Origin: Cerrena zonata
Taxonomy: Eukaryota; Basidiomycota; Agaricomycetes; Polyporales; Cerrenaceae
Length of the DNA stretch: 64,000 nucleotides
Direction: 5' to 3'
Assembly: GCA_038087015.1 (NCBI GenBank)
Contig: JASBNA010000010.1
Span: forward strand, 186,001 to 250,000
The translations under genes and the position numbers were made by a program. The notes beneath the pieces are model-generated. The model had not been told where the DNA came from. It saw only the letters and a list, made by a program, of their open reading frames with translations, and did no database searches. Shown in pieces: positions 22,725-34,564 of this stretch (the first letter of the stretch is position 1; every line of letters begins with the position of its first letter).

Positions 22725-24502
22725 TCACCGACCCCGTCCTTTCCCTGGCGGGTGCATACTGATACTCCCCACCCTCTGCTTCTTCGCAATAGGCAAAACC
22801 TGATCAAATCTCTTCTGCTCAAAGTCCCACGTCGCAAACAGCGCGGCATCAGGGAACAGTTTAGGTGCAGCATCCTTGTCTTTCTCGGCGGGTCCTTCGG
22901 CGCCGTCTTTAGAGGTATTCCATGGTGCTGGAATCGGCTGACCATAAACCAATTTCTTTGTTCCACGAGTGAGTACACCGGGATGAGTGAGTCGTGTGGC
23001 CCGATGGTATACTGGATGCTGTAAGGCGTTTCATTAAACCTAAATTCTTTGAGTTTGAAGATCAGATGACTTACGACAAGTAGTTCCCGAGCGAGGTTCG
23101 GTATCCGCGAGGTTGGTTGTGACACCATCGGTGCAAGTCTATCCGTTCCTCCTACAATCTTGGCTTGCGTGGCAGGCAACTTCACTTCGTCATTATCCTT
23201 ATCCTTCCCTCCTTTACCGGGTTTACTTTCCTTTTCATCGTCAGGGAATTTACCATACGGTATAGGATAGGAAGGCGAGATAGTAGCAACCCTCGGAATA
23301 TTCGGTGATGGGCCACCAAACATGGTGGGCACAGGATCCCATCGCGGTTGCGTTTCTGCTTGTCGAACGAGCTCAAGAGCCACTTTATACCGTCCAGGGT
23401 TGGTAGGACCCGGTCGATATTGTTCCAATTTCGTCTTCGGATGATGTGTGAGAATGTAATGATAGGCTTCATACAGTGCTCGTTCGGCTATAGGCATTGG
23501 AAGTCTATTAGCCGGTGACGGTGGTGGCGTTGGAGGTTTCGTTGGTAAGTGCCATGTGGGTTGTGAAGCCAAGCCTGACAATTCGTATGGTGTGGGTGTG
23601 AGCCAGTCTCCAGGGGGTTTCGATAACGATATTGTTTCCTGAGGAGGAATCGCTAACGAGAGTTGTTCGACTTTGACTGGTGATGAAGTGAGTGGCGCAG
23701 AGGGAGGAAGGTCGGCTGGTGGAGGACTAGGTGTATGATGCGGGGTATCGGTAGGAAACGGAGGGAGAAAAGAAGGAATATATGAAGGAGGATTCCAGTG
23801 AGCTGTTCGAGGTCGTTTCCTCGGAGGGGAGCCAGGTGGATTCGATATAGGGGACAGAGGTAACGCAGGAGGCGATTGTCTTATTGGAATCCCATCCCCA
23901 AACGGATTATCTTGCGACATGTCGATATCTGCTAGAATCTCAGAGTCCTCGAGCATCTCCGTATCTTCTTCAGCCTCTGCATCGGCGTCGCTGTCTGGTT
24001 CTGGCTGCTCTTCGTCCTCGTCCTCATCTTCGGATGGTAAGGAGCTTGGAATTTGCCCATATACGAGTGGGATAGCATCATCACGATCTTCACGCAGACC
24101 GTATGTAAGGGATGCTAGAAAACACGATCAACCCACGAACGCGGGTGAAGGTACACTTCGCCTCAACCGACCTTTGAATTCGTTTAAATCCTCCATCCTA
24201 CGACCCGTGTGCACAGCGAAGCGCGATAGTTCTCTTCCCTCTGAGCTACAGTACTGACTAAGCTCCTCTACGTCCACCCCGAGATCGTCCAAAGCGCAGA
24301 TCGCGTCCTTCGCCGTGAGACGAGTCCTGCCAGCGTGTTCAGCATATTTAGCACATGTTTCCGTAAGCACAGAGAGATATCGAGAAAGGATATCCGTCAT
24401 GACAGAGGTAGCCTGGTTGGAGGCACGAGAGAAGTTATGTGCATGAAGAGTCTTGATTGTTGCCGTCTCGAGCAACTTCTTCGCCCCTTGGTCTGTCCCC
24501 AT
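22725..24502 (-). CDS. Bromodomain-associated histone-fold protein, TFIID TAF3/TAF8-like
   Basis: Three exons, 24502-24172, 24114-23075 and 23018-22725, giving 554 residues. The first 110 residues form a histone fold of the Bromo_TP type: a helix with NQATSVMTDILSRYLSVL, then YAEHAGRT, DAICALDDLGV and VEELSQYC. Such domains pair with a second histone fold (TAF10) inside TFIID. After an acidic segment the protein is very Pro-rich (YIPSFLPPFPTDTPHHTP), the pattern seen downstream of the histone fold in TAF3 and TAF8 proteins. The C-terminus (LVYGQPIPAPW, KKQRVGSISMHPPGKG) is conserved-looking but unknown to me. Which TAF it is cannot be settled by eye, and an SAGA-associated role is also possible. 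The ATG at 24502 directly precedes the fold. Confidence 0.82.
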
Positions 24503-25250
24503 TGTGCAGCGTTATTCGTAAAGTGGAACTTGCAGGAAAAGGCAAGTAATTGAATATAATTTGTGGTTCTGTAGGTGGTCGTCACTGCATCAGGGGTCTG
24601 TAAAGTAGGTGATAGTTGGTTGGCTGTTCAAAGCAGCTACGACTTGAAGTGGCGCCCTCCTAGAAAGGATACGCTGACTAAGCACGTCCAGAAATGGCAA
24701 AGACCTGTAAATCAAACATATGCAAACAACTTATTGAACGTCTTAACAGACTGACAGACTCTGACTCTGACTTGAATTGTCCAGAAGATCTAAAGCAAGA
24801 TATTCTGGTTACTATTGTTGCAAATATTACTAGTAGTATTTTCTTGAATAATAGTTTTTTTTGAGATGCTCATCGTCGGAGACTCTTGGTATAAGTATAA
24901 TGATGATCAACCATGCCAGTTTCATTCAACTGAGTCTGAGTTTTACAAGAAAGGATTCCTTACTATGGCCATCAAATCATTAGTAGTACATTGAGTTATT
25001 CTGAGCCAAAAGGTCAAGATATCAAGTCACCTAGCCGAGTAGCATATGCTCTACCATATTTATTTTGTTCAGTTTCTTCTTCGTTTCATCCTAAGAATTA
25101 ATGGTACGATATGCTTGAGTACATATTTGAAGAAAATATTGATACTGACGATAATCTTCCTTTTTTCAGTGTTTACCTTTCTAAGTAACAACTGCCCTTT
25201 CCTTTGAATATCCGTAGCCTCATCCTACACCGGTCACCTGTTAGCAGTCA
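24503..25250. other. AT-rich intergenic region
   Basis: No gene seen. It should include the promoter of the histone-fold gene (minus strand) and the 3' flank of the 25251 gene. Confidence 0.6.
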
Positions 25251-26285
25251 TTAGCTTTGGATAAGGAAGGTACCCACAAATAGATTGCCAAGATCGTCAT
25301 CATTATTACCAGTACCAGGAGTCGACTCTCTATCAATAGACGTCATGTCATTCCTACGATAATTTGATGGCCCACCGAAGTCGTCATCGTCTAGTGTTAA
25401 GTCGATCACTTCATCTGATGGACGGCTGGCATTTTTATGCTTCTTGTCGTTGCGCGGGTTTCTTTCTGTGTACAGGTACGTCAAGTGATCACATAACACT
25501 TCATACTAAATCGCTCACTGTCTTTCCTCGATATAGGTATGTCCACATACATCGTCCTTTTAGATAGTGGTCGGAACCTATACCGGAATTCAAGTCTTAG
25601 TTGTGCAATATCTGGTGTCTCAAGATACTGATGAAAGTATGTTGGGTCAATGAGTTCGGAGCGATCACGGTCCTGAAATATGCCACAATCCACATCATTG
25701 CGAATCTTGTAGAATGATACCGTTACAATCCCAAGAATACCTGACATGCGGTAAATCAGTACACGCCAGAGATGTGAGATGTGCGCATACCACTAGGGTC
25801 AATGTTTTGGCGACGTGACCAGGCTGGAGGTCTCATGTGGAGACCACCTTCGTGACCCACAACACGATACCATCCACTTAATTCTGGGCCACCAAATGGC
25901 TGTCGGATGATATAACCTATCATAGGATTGAATGTCTGTGCAGTTGGACTCCCGCTTCGCGTCTCAACCGTGCAAAACGACCGCACCGGAGCATCGTCTG
26001 TTCGAGTCCATATAAGTTTGAGACGCTGAAGGATTTATCATGAGTGTTTGGGAAAGATAGACTCCTTGTAAAACAATACCGTACCCCTTCTGAGCCAAGG
26101 GCCTTTTCCTTTACCCATACATTAATAATTGTATGGCCGTTGTATTTTTCGGAAATCTCGTATTTATCGCTAATTCCTTCTCCACTGGAACCACGTACAA
26201 TAGACAAAGAGTAGCCATCAATAGTCACCTGCCCGGCAGTGTCAGAGGATGAGTGAAATGATGGAAGCATTTGGACAAGTAGCAT
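25251..26285 (-). CDS. Uncharacterised protein with an acidic SUMO-interaction-like motif
   Basis: Four exons, 26285-26085, 26025-25791, 25740-25519 and 25465-25251, all in phase, giving 290 residues. The central part (RLKLIWTRTDD, IGYIIRQPFGGPELSGWYRV, ILGIVTVSFYKI) is rich in aromatic residues and beta-branched segments and looks like a globular beta domain. The C-terminus carries DEVIDLTLDDDDFGG, a textbook SUMO-interaction motif (hydrophobic VIDLT core flanked by acids), suggesting a nuclear, SUMO-linked role by inference. The ATG at 26285 is the first that fits the exon. A more upstream ATG near 26326 gives no clean splice. A GTGGGT close to the stop could instead be a donor to a final five-residue exon. 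I do not recognise the family. Confidence 0.65.
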
Positions 26286-26679
26286 ACGTAGTTACCCTTA
26301 AATCCTACTGCTGTTATATAGTCCGACATTAGCATGAGTTGTGTTCATGGGTGACTAATCAATGGAATTACGGCACACAGTGGCACTTACTGCGCACATC
26401 AAGAAGATTCGGGCTGCCTTGTTAAAATGGGATGTTAGACATGATGCTATTCATAGTGAATCCAGATGCAGCGAATGACTTTAAATGAAGAGCTGTAAGA
26501 GTAAAAAGACCATCCTGTGAAATAAATAATATGAAAGGAAAAATGTAGATGGCTAAGAGTAGGGTATCCGCTTCAATACAAGTTTGAGCAAAAAGGAAAA
26601 CCAGTCGACAGTATACAAGGCAACCGAATGAATATGAACCCACGACACCTGAAGCTGAAAGATGCCAACGCAAACCTCC
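26286..26679. other. Intergenic region
   Basis: Promoter side of the 26285 gene and 3' flank of the phosphatase gene, both on the minus strand. No gene seen. Confidence 0.6.
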
Positions 26680-29171
26680 TCAAACGTTGTTATACATGGA
26701 GGTCTCCAGCCCGGCCTTACTAACTCTCCGCATAGGTTGTAGTGTAGCCTCATCGACGGGTGCTCGTCGCGCGTGGCGATAACGACCTTCAGCGTCCTTG
26801 ATTTCCAACTCTTGTTGAGAATCACCGAGCTGCGCGACATCTCCAACAGCAGGGACGAGATTGAATGAATGTTGGGTTGTAAAGGCAGGAGGAAGACTTT
26901 CCCGCAAATGCTGTGGTCGTCTACCTCCAATAGCCACTTGATAGTTTCCGCCTGTGCTCGCACCGGTGCTACCGTTCGCCTTATCCGCGGAATCTGCATC
27001 TGATCCTGAGTCGTTCTGCGGCATCTTCACAACACCAACAGATTTTCCGCCGAGTTCTTGCTCTTCGAAGGTCATAAGCTCGGAAACAAACCCGATATTT
27101 GGTGAGATACCCTTCCGACGACCAACAACGAAAGCATAGGCACGTGTAAGAGTCCAATGGTTGGCATGTATAAGGTATGCCATGACAGCGGTTACAGACC
27201 GCGACTTGCCAGCTTTACAGTGGACATATGTCGGCGCAGAATGTAATCTTGCATCGTCTGACAGGAGGGTGAGAAAATTCGTTGAGAACTGGGCGTATAG
27301 ATGGAACTGAAACAGGTTTTACCTAAGATTGAACATGCTTCACGAACACCTTGGGTGATGTTGTCTTCCTCAACGGTATCCCGCATTGGGATCCGAACAT
27401 ACCTCTCGAAACGTTCTCTTAACCGAAGCCCGTGGTCGTCGTCACATTCTATGGCGATGTTCAGAATCCGCTTCACCCCGAGTGAGAGCAATTCTTCGAC
27501 GTGTTCTTCTTGTGTAAGTTCCGGTCCGAGATATAGGAAGCTTGGCAGGATCTCTGATATCGTAAAGACTGGGATTGGTTCTTCTGTTGTTGGCGGCTGA
27601 TCTGTATCCGGGCGAGCAGTAAGAGGTGATGGTGGCATTGGCGTTGAGGGTGTGTGGGGTGTATGAGGTCGCGGGGAATGCGGTGAAAGAAGTTCAGAAT
27701 TTTGTAAACGCGCGGAGCCTGGTGGAGAGTGATTGGAGTGGACGAGTTGGAGGTGTGATGGTGAACGAGACCTCGAACGGGATCCCCTTCCTGCGGGAGG
27801 TGCAGACAGCATCGTTGGTTTGTCAACTTGGAGTTTCGGCAAATTGGGTTGTAGACGTTCTCTCGACGATGTATCGAGTTTGCGTAGGGCCGGTATGCTT
27901 GGTCTGCGAGGGGGCTGAGGGCGAGAGAAGACAGTTGAGGAAGGGGGAGGTGAAGGTGCAGAGTAGTCATCGAGTCCGGACCACGAGTGCATGACAGAGG
28001 ACATGATGGGCTGTGGTGAAGGAGAAGGTTGCTCGACTGCAGGGTATTGTTTCGACTTTGAGGCACTGAAGGTATCCAGCTGTCTAAGTCCTCCTGGCGT
28101 TCTCTTCCCGCTATTGGGTGCAGACGGGATATTGGGTACATTCAAAGAACGGTCATCCTGGGAGGACTCGTCGGCATTAGAGCTGGAGACGATCAGTTGA
28201 GATAAATAGGGATGTCGACGAGCGGCAGAAAATCCGCCTTCGAGGTAATCGACTGTTCCGTGCTGAAGCAATGGACCAATGACGTCCATCAACGTCCAAG
28301 CAGACGCTTGGGTATTTGCGCGGTCTTTTACGTCCATATGTTCGTCATATATAATAACATCCCCATCCCATTCGTCATTAAGCATAAGATCATCCCATGT
28401 TTTCGTGCCCTCTTCTGTCGTAATGTATTGCCGTAATACACCCAAATTCTGGAATGCCCCCGCTGGTTTACGTGATCGTTTAAGAATGAGAGAGGGTATG
28501 GCCATATTCACAGTATGTTGGAGATGTGCTGTCAGGAAAGTCGAGATAGGACGAGTATCAAGGAGCAAAGGGCGGGTGGGGGCAGAAAGACGGGAAAGGA
28601 GCAATGCAGGTCCAACCCCGACTGGGAACGTACTAGTACTCGACCGCGACGAATGCTGTGAATGGTCCACTGATACAGGTCTCGAATGATAACCAAACCC
28701 AATGTGGCGGGCACTGAGTGGAGTTGCGCCGAATTGTGATAGAGGCGTGAAATATGCACTGTCCGGGCTGATGGCAGAGTCCGGCGAGGGAGAACGGTTA
28801 TCAAGGTGGTCACTGGGAGGTGAGTCGGAGGACATAGATGATGTAGATGCCTGGTTAGTATGGGTCGACGAGGCTGAGCGAATAGGCCGTAGACGAAGAT
28901 TCTTGCGAACACTCCTACGCAGTTGTTCAAGGACAGCCAGATCCCTCGATAGTTCATCTACGTTCTGGTCAGAGTCTGCATCCGGGTTGAGGGGGTAGCC
29001 GATTGGCGAGTTCGAGCCAGAAGATGAGGGTGAAGACAGGGGGTCGTCGGTGTCGTCCTGTGAATCTGGATGCAGGTCAATAGGGGTTTGAAACTCAAGA
29101 ACGGTGTTCGTGACATGCTTCTTGGTCGTATCGAGAGCAAGAGTGGGCGGTCGGGGTTTCTTGGCTGGCAT
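26680..29171 (-). CDS. Dual-specificity (MAP-kinase-type) phosphatase with an N-terminal rhodanese domain
   Basis: Two exons, 29171-27323 and 27257-26680, giving 808 residues. The N-terminus is disordered. A rhodanese-like segment follows at about residues 190-330 (RPLLLDTRP, WDGDVIIYDEHMD), then a long Ser/Pro-rich linker, then the phosphatase domain from about 540. Catalytic elements seen: the general acid in IPMRDTVEED and the P-loop HCKAGKSRS with the nucleophilic Cys near residue 630, split from the rest by the single intron. This layout matches MAP-kinase phosphatases, where the rhodanese part docks the kinase. A role in turning off a MAPK pathway is inferred from family. The ATG at 29171 (MPAKKPRPP) is preferred to an in-frame start 48 nt upstream. 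Confidence 0.88.
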
Positions 29172-30015
29172 CTTAGAAGGACAGTATCTGCACAGCTGAC
29201 GGAGGTGTATGGGTTTCAATCACAAAAGGATTGATGCACTTGATTAAGTCAACAGTGGTTAACTGCTTCAATGCTGTGAATGAAGCTTTAAGTTGCTAGA
29301 GGCGGTGCAACGCGGTTTAATGGACCGGAATATTGCAAGTAGTGTTGCGCCTAAGCTCATGGAAGCAAGAACAGTCAGAATAGCTAGGAAGATAAACGAA
29401 GATTCACAATACATACGACACAGTGTTCGCTTTACAGCCAAAAGCTCTCTCTTGTATCCAGACACACCGTTTTTCTGGTAGTTTTGCGTGTGCTTACCAC
29501 ACTGGGGGCGCGGGATATCTGCTGAGAAGGTAAATATAGTCCAGATATGGGTGAGTAGAGAGTCCTGGTAGAGTTATAGCATAAGTGAAGGTTGAACAAG
29601 GTGGGTATTGGAGAGAGGAAGTAACAAGCAACACCAGTTAATGATCGAAAGGTTTACCCATAATATTATTAATAAGTCTTGAATTTCTGTATGTTAACCT
29701 AGTACCCATAGTATGTATATCTCCCGTATGATATTAGGTTATATTCTCCTGTTGAGACAATATTATCAAGTGAATGACTATCGGTATTTGAACTTAATCT
29801 AAAATATGCTTCAGTACCACTACTAGAGTAAGCACCTCTTACTAGCATTGTAACAGTAGAACTAGTGTAAATTTAATGGAATACTATGCTGTCTTATAAA
29901 CTCGGAGCAAACATTGTAGGCTATGGGCGTGCGAAAATGCCTTCATTGCCACAAAGTGCTGCAATTAGCGTGTTTTCCTTCTTACACCAAACCAAAACAC
30001 GAGTCCCCGTCCAAA
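29172..30015. other. Divergent promoter region, phosphatase / DEF1
   Basis: This 844-bp spacer between two outward-facing genes is AT-rich in the middle (29650-29900). No gene or repeat of note. Confidence 0.6.
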
Positions 30016-33000
30016 ATGTACAAATCCTCGAACTTCCGTAGTTCCCAACCTGCTTCAAATGGAGTCCCAGAAAAGTATCGCGAACAGACCAAACAGCTGC
30101 AAGAAGCATTCCCGTCGTGGTCGGCAGAAGGTAAGACAGCCATTAACATGTCATGCGACTTGTCACTCATGTTCCTCAGACCTGCAGTCTTTGCTGACTG
30201 AAGTCAGTGGAGATCTAACTCTTGCTGCTACCCGGATCGCGGAAGGTATGTCAAATACGATTTTTTTCTGAGGACAACACGTCATGCTTCGTTTACAGGT
30301 CATGCCGAGCAATGGGGCTCTATCCACCGGAAGAAAGACAAGAAGACATTTACACCCTCCCATTCACAGTCCAAGGATCTCGCGAACGGTCATGGCAGGG
30401 GTGAGTTCCGTGGTGGAAGAGGCGGCCGCGGAGGTCGAGGCGGTCCCGGACGGGGTGGTGCTGCTCGTGGTGCCTTTGCTCGCGGTGGTCACCACGATGC
30501 CAATGGCCGACAGGCGAAGGCAGGCTCCAGCAATGCGAACCCCGGCCAGTCTGACGCAGTCACTTCCAAACAGGAAGAATCGACTACTATTGAGTCGACT
30601 GCTGACAGTTCTGCCAAGCCTTTGGAGGAACAACAAGCTACTGGTGACTCCAACACGGCTACGAGCACACCCTCGGCCTGGGGGGCTCAACCCGCAGCAA
30701 ACGGTTCTGCGCCTCCTTCTGCTGCAGTTATTGCCACACCTGCACCTTCATCTTCTGCCCAACCCCCTGTCCCTCTTTCGAAGCCTACACCCAAGACACC
30801 CGCGACAACGAAGCTCTCATGGGCTCAGATTGCACGGTAAGCTATTCAAAATCTGCGTCTGTTGTCAAATTTAACAAGCAATATGTGCGCTTGAAGACCG
30901 CAAGAGAAGCTAGCGCCCACACCCCCAGCTTCGGCTCCCGCACCTCCTCCACCCGTTGCAGCATCTTCAGCACCCACATCAGTCTCGCAACCCGATCCTG
31001 TGCCTGTTGAACCTACGCCTCCACCACAACCTCTATCCGAGTCAACGCAAGCGGGATGGGAAGAGCCAACTACGGTGCAAGCGCCAACGTGGGACGACGA
31101 ACCTGCAACGAACGCTTCACTGCCAGCAGCTACTGAGGAATTGAAGCCAAAGGAAGAACCTCTAGTATCAGCACAGCCTGAGCAAGCGCCTGCTGTATCC
31201 GCGCTTCCTGCTCAATTGCAATCTCCTGTACCGAAGACAGAGGCTCCCGTTCCTCCAGCGAAGCCAACAACACCAGTATCACATACTCGACCAACTTCGG
31301 CAGCTCATCGTCACAGTGCACGCTTCAAGACCGATCAAGCCGTTATTATGCCTAGCAGCAGCTTCGGCGCGAACATCGAGAAGATCGGAATGCAATTTGG
31401 AAGTCTCGGTCTGGGTGGTGAGGAAATCGAGCCTAGCACGTAAGCTTCAAACATTTCTAGAGTGCATATCTTAAGTCTCATTCACTTCGAATTGCAGAGC
31501 TGAACCTGTTGCGGAACCACCCGCTCCGGTAGAGCATGTCAAGGTCGAACCTCAACCTGCTGCTGTTCAATCTCCCCCTGCGACGCAGCAACTAGTCCAG
31601 CCTCAAGAGACTCCCGCGCCTGCTGTTCAATCTCCTCCAGTTCAAGCACCGTTGAATGTTGGTCAGACACTTTTCCAACAAACACTCCCTCAGCAGCAAC
31701 AGCAGCAGGCTCCCACGCCCCCCACTCAACCTGTTAGTCAACCCCAGCCCCAAGGTTTACCTTCCACCCTCACGCAATCTGCTATCCCATCCCAAATCTC
31801 CGCACAACAGCCGTCTGGTGTCTCGAATATTTCGCAGTTCTCTCATCAGAATCAATCCGCTTCCCAACCAAGTCTTTCGTCTCATCTCCCTCAACAGCAA
31901 GCGACCCAAACCCCCATTCATGCTCAGCAACAGCAACAACACCATCAGTACACCCAGCACGGCTTGCCAACTCACCTCGAAGGATCTCAGTCCACTCAAA
32001 GCGCCCCGGTTCCACCGATCTCGCAACAGCAGAGTGCTGGTGGTCACTCGTCGTACTTCCGTCAACCAGAGGCCCCTTACTTCCATACACCAACCCCTCC
32101 GGTGTCTGCTACTCAAAGTCAGGACAGTCCTTACGGTGCGTTCGGCAACCAGCTCGCACACCAAAACCAAGGTTCCCATCTTGGTGGGTTCAGTGGCGGC
32201 GACTACGGATATGGAAATGATTCCAGGGTATGTTCAATATTGACTTCTTTATTGCGTGAGATTAATGAAGATAATGACATTTAGAACTTCTATGATTCCT
32301 ACTCTGGTGGCCAGACTGGTTTCAACAGGAACAGCATGGGCTACGATGATATCAAGGGTTTGCACGGCGGTCCTCAGCAACCACACGGGGCCCCTGGTCT
32401 CCCTCCCGCCACCTCTCAACCTTCTCAACCGTTGCCTCAAACCTCGCAGACTGGTAGCCAATCCCAACCCGGTAGCCAAGGACCTCAGCAAGGTTACCCA
32501 CCCCCGCTCCCTTACTACTACCCTCAATACAACCAGTACTATGGCTCGCCGTACAATTCAGGTTACTCTGTACCTCAGCCTTTCGTGAAGTATCCTGCTG
32601 TCTTCCAGGGCCCTCCAGGTCCTCAATCTGCCCCGTCGCCCGCCGCTAAACAAGGCCCGACTTCTGTACAGCCCCAGTCACCATACGGCCAGAGTTTGTA
32701 CGGTCAACAACACCCTTCGAGTGCCTACGACGAGATTAGCCATCACGGTCAACATAGTCATGCCCAGGGTGTGAGCAACCTTCCCTCGAACGAGTACAGT
32801 AAGCACCAGTTGTACGGAAACAGTGGTCAAGGTATGCAGAGCTTCATGGGTCTCGGCCAATCAACTGGTCCTTCTTCAGGACCTCCCTTGGGTCAACGTG
32901 CTGGAGGTTCACCCGAGACAGCGTATAAGCCGTATGGTGGTAATGTCGGCGTAAAGGATGTCAGCAGTGGCGTCGGCGTTGGTGTCGGTCAGAGTGGTGT

Positions 33001-33235
33001 CGGTCAGACTCCTCAAAGCCGTGGCGGTGTTCAGCAACCCCAGCAGGGTAGCTTCTACAACTCTCAGCGATTTGGTGGTTCTGCCAATGCTGTGCCTCCT
33101 TCGGGACAGGGTCAACCTCAGGTTCAAGTACCCCAAGGACACCTCGGCTATACCCAGGGTGCATCGGACGGTAACTATTATTCGTTCCAACCCAGGCAGC
33201 AGCAGCAGCAGCAGCAGCAGCAATACTGGCAATAG
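30016..33235 (+). CDS. DEF1: RNA polymerase II degradation factor 1
   Basis: Six exons: 30016-30130, 30180-30245, 30299-30836, 30897-31439, 31498-32227, 32285-33235, giving 980 residues in an unbroken frame. Def1 promotes ubiquitylation and destruction of stalled RNA polymerase II. The N-terminus is a CUE ubiquitin-binding domain (YREQTKQLQEAFPSWSAEDL, ATRIAEGHAEQWG). An Arg/Gly-rich patch follows (GRGGRGGRGGPGRGG-like, nt 30405-30480), then long Pro/Ala and Gln/Ser/Pro-rich disordered regions, ending in a polyglutamine run. In yeast the Gln-rich C-terminus keeps Def1 cytoplasmic until it is clipped; whether that holds here is unknown. The small conserved block IGMQFGSLGL (about nt 31382-31411) is probably functional. 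The start ATG precedes the CUE domain by about 20 residues. Confidence 0.88.
33197..33223 (+). repeat. CAG trinucleotide repeat (polyglutamine)
   Basis: Eight CAG codons plus one CAA code for nine glutamines four residues before the DEF1 stop. Pure CAG runs are prone to length variation between strains. Confidence 0.9.
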
Positions 33236-34564
33236 GGTTGAATGCGCTTTAGGAAGTAAGGACTACGTTATTGGATGCAGTCATAGTGTCATAGGGAGTA
33301 GTGTGTTAATGTGCTCTTGTTGTTCATTCGTCTTCACGTCACGCCTCGGTGGTTGTTCTGTTGTGCTTCGTGCTCTCATCCCCTTGTCCCACCCTTCACT
33401 TTATCTCTAGTGTCTCACATCTCCTTTGCTCCCTGCTACGTGACGTTTTCTTGTTCCATACTTTTTTCTTTTACTTGTCTGTGATGTTTCCGTTCTCTGT
33501 CTGAGTTCACGATCTCGCTCGATTCTCTCTGTCTCTCACCTCTCTGTTTGTTTGTCTCACCATTCAACTTGCTCTCTACTCGTATCATACATCTCATCTC
33601 AAGTTCCTCCCCTCCATATCAGTGTTGCGCACCACTTCCCAGCTTACGATGTACATGTATCGCGACCGGTTGCTCAGCGCCGAAAAAAATGAGGGAACGA
33701 ATGTATTCTGCTCTCTTTTGTCTCTCGCTGAAGTGAGAAAGTCAAGTTGCTCGTCAGAGGTCCAGAATGTCTCGCAAATGAATGCTTGCCAACCTTCACA
33801 CTTGCCTATCTGGGCAGTTCTCCACATTCTTATATAGCACCGCCCTAATTGAAATCTCACGCACACGACTGACTTTATCTCTTCAGCGTCGAAACAGCGA
33901 CTGCTGTTGTTAATACGCGAATACAGTTTCAACCTCCATCTTAGACTTCGTGAACAAAGGATTTAACTGCGTCAGATCATTTGACTACCTGTATCCTTAT
34001 CTGCTGACAGCTTACGAGGATGAAGCCGCATGTTGAAGACTTCATAATGGGTATGTACGGTGAAACTTGTCGCAATCATGAAAAATTGGACCTGTGCTAG
34101 AGGTCTCTCCAGTCAGGTGGAACACCTTCTTTTGTCGTACGTACTACAGGTCCTTCGATTCCGGAACAATATGAAAACAAACCTCTCACATCAAGAACGG
34201 ACAATATACTCACACTCACTCGTTGGGAGGTTTCCTGAGCGCGGCCCGTTCATGGTCGTTCCTAACCGAAGTATTTCCACGGACTAGAACATCCGAGGTT
34301 CGAGCACCTTGAAAGTGAGTTTGCAATGTGCTTTTTGCTATATAGATGACAGGCCTAATGGTTTATATTCCCCGTGATCGACTTGACCCTTCCCAAGGTT
34401 CCGTGTGCCTTAAGCTCGCAACAATTCTATTTGACTTGCCTCACTCCGCATGCCGACATCTGACCGTACGGTGGATATGACCATACGTCCGCTGAGAAGT
34501 ATTCAAATCTGGAGGGTATTTATGACCACCGCATCTGAATAAACCGAACAACCCGACTTCTAGG
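33236..34564. other. DEF1 3' UTR and GH44 promoter region
   Basis: The first 500 bp are pyrimidine-rich, consistent with a long 3' UTR. No protein-coding pattern was found. A TATTTAT element lies about 45 nt upstream of the GH44 start codon. Confidence 0.55.

Noticed and set aside
25990..26010. TTCGAGTCC resembling a tRNA T-loop
   Set aside because: It lies inside a well-supported coding exon and has no surrounding cloverleaf.
31652..33235. Long alternative frames and antisense frames over DEF1
   Set aside because: They are shadows of the Gln/Pro/Ser-rich coding sequence, whose biased composition keeps other frames open.
34260..34320. GGTTCGAG-like B-box suggesting a tRNA
   Set aside because: The flanking bases do not form a T-arm and no A-box or acceptor stem lies at the right distance.
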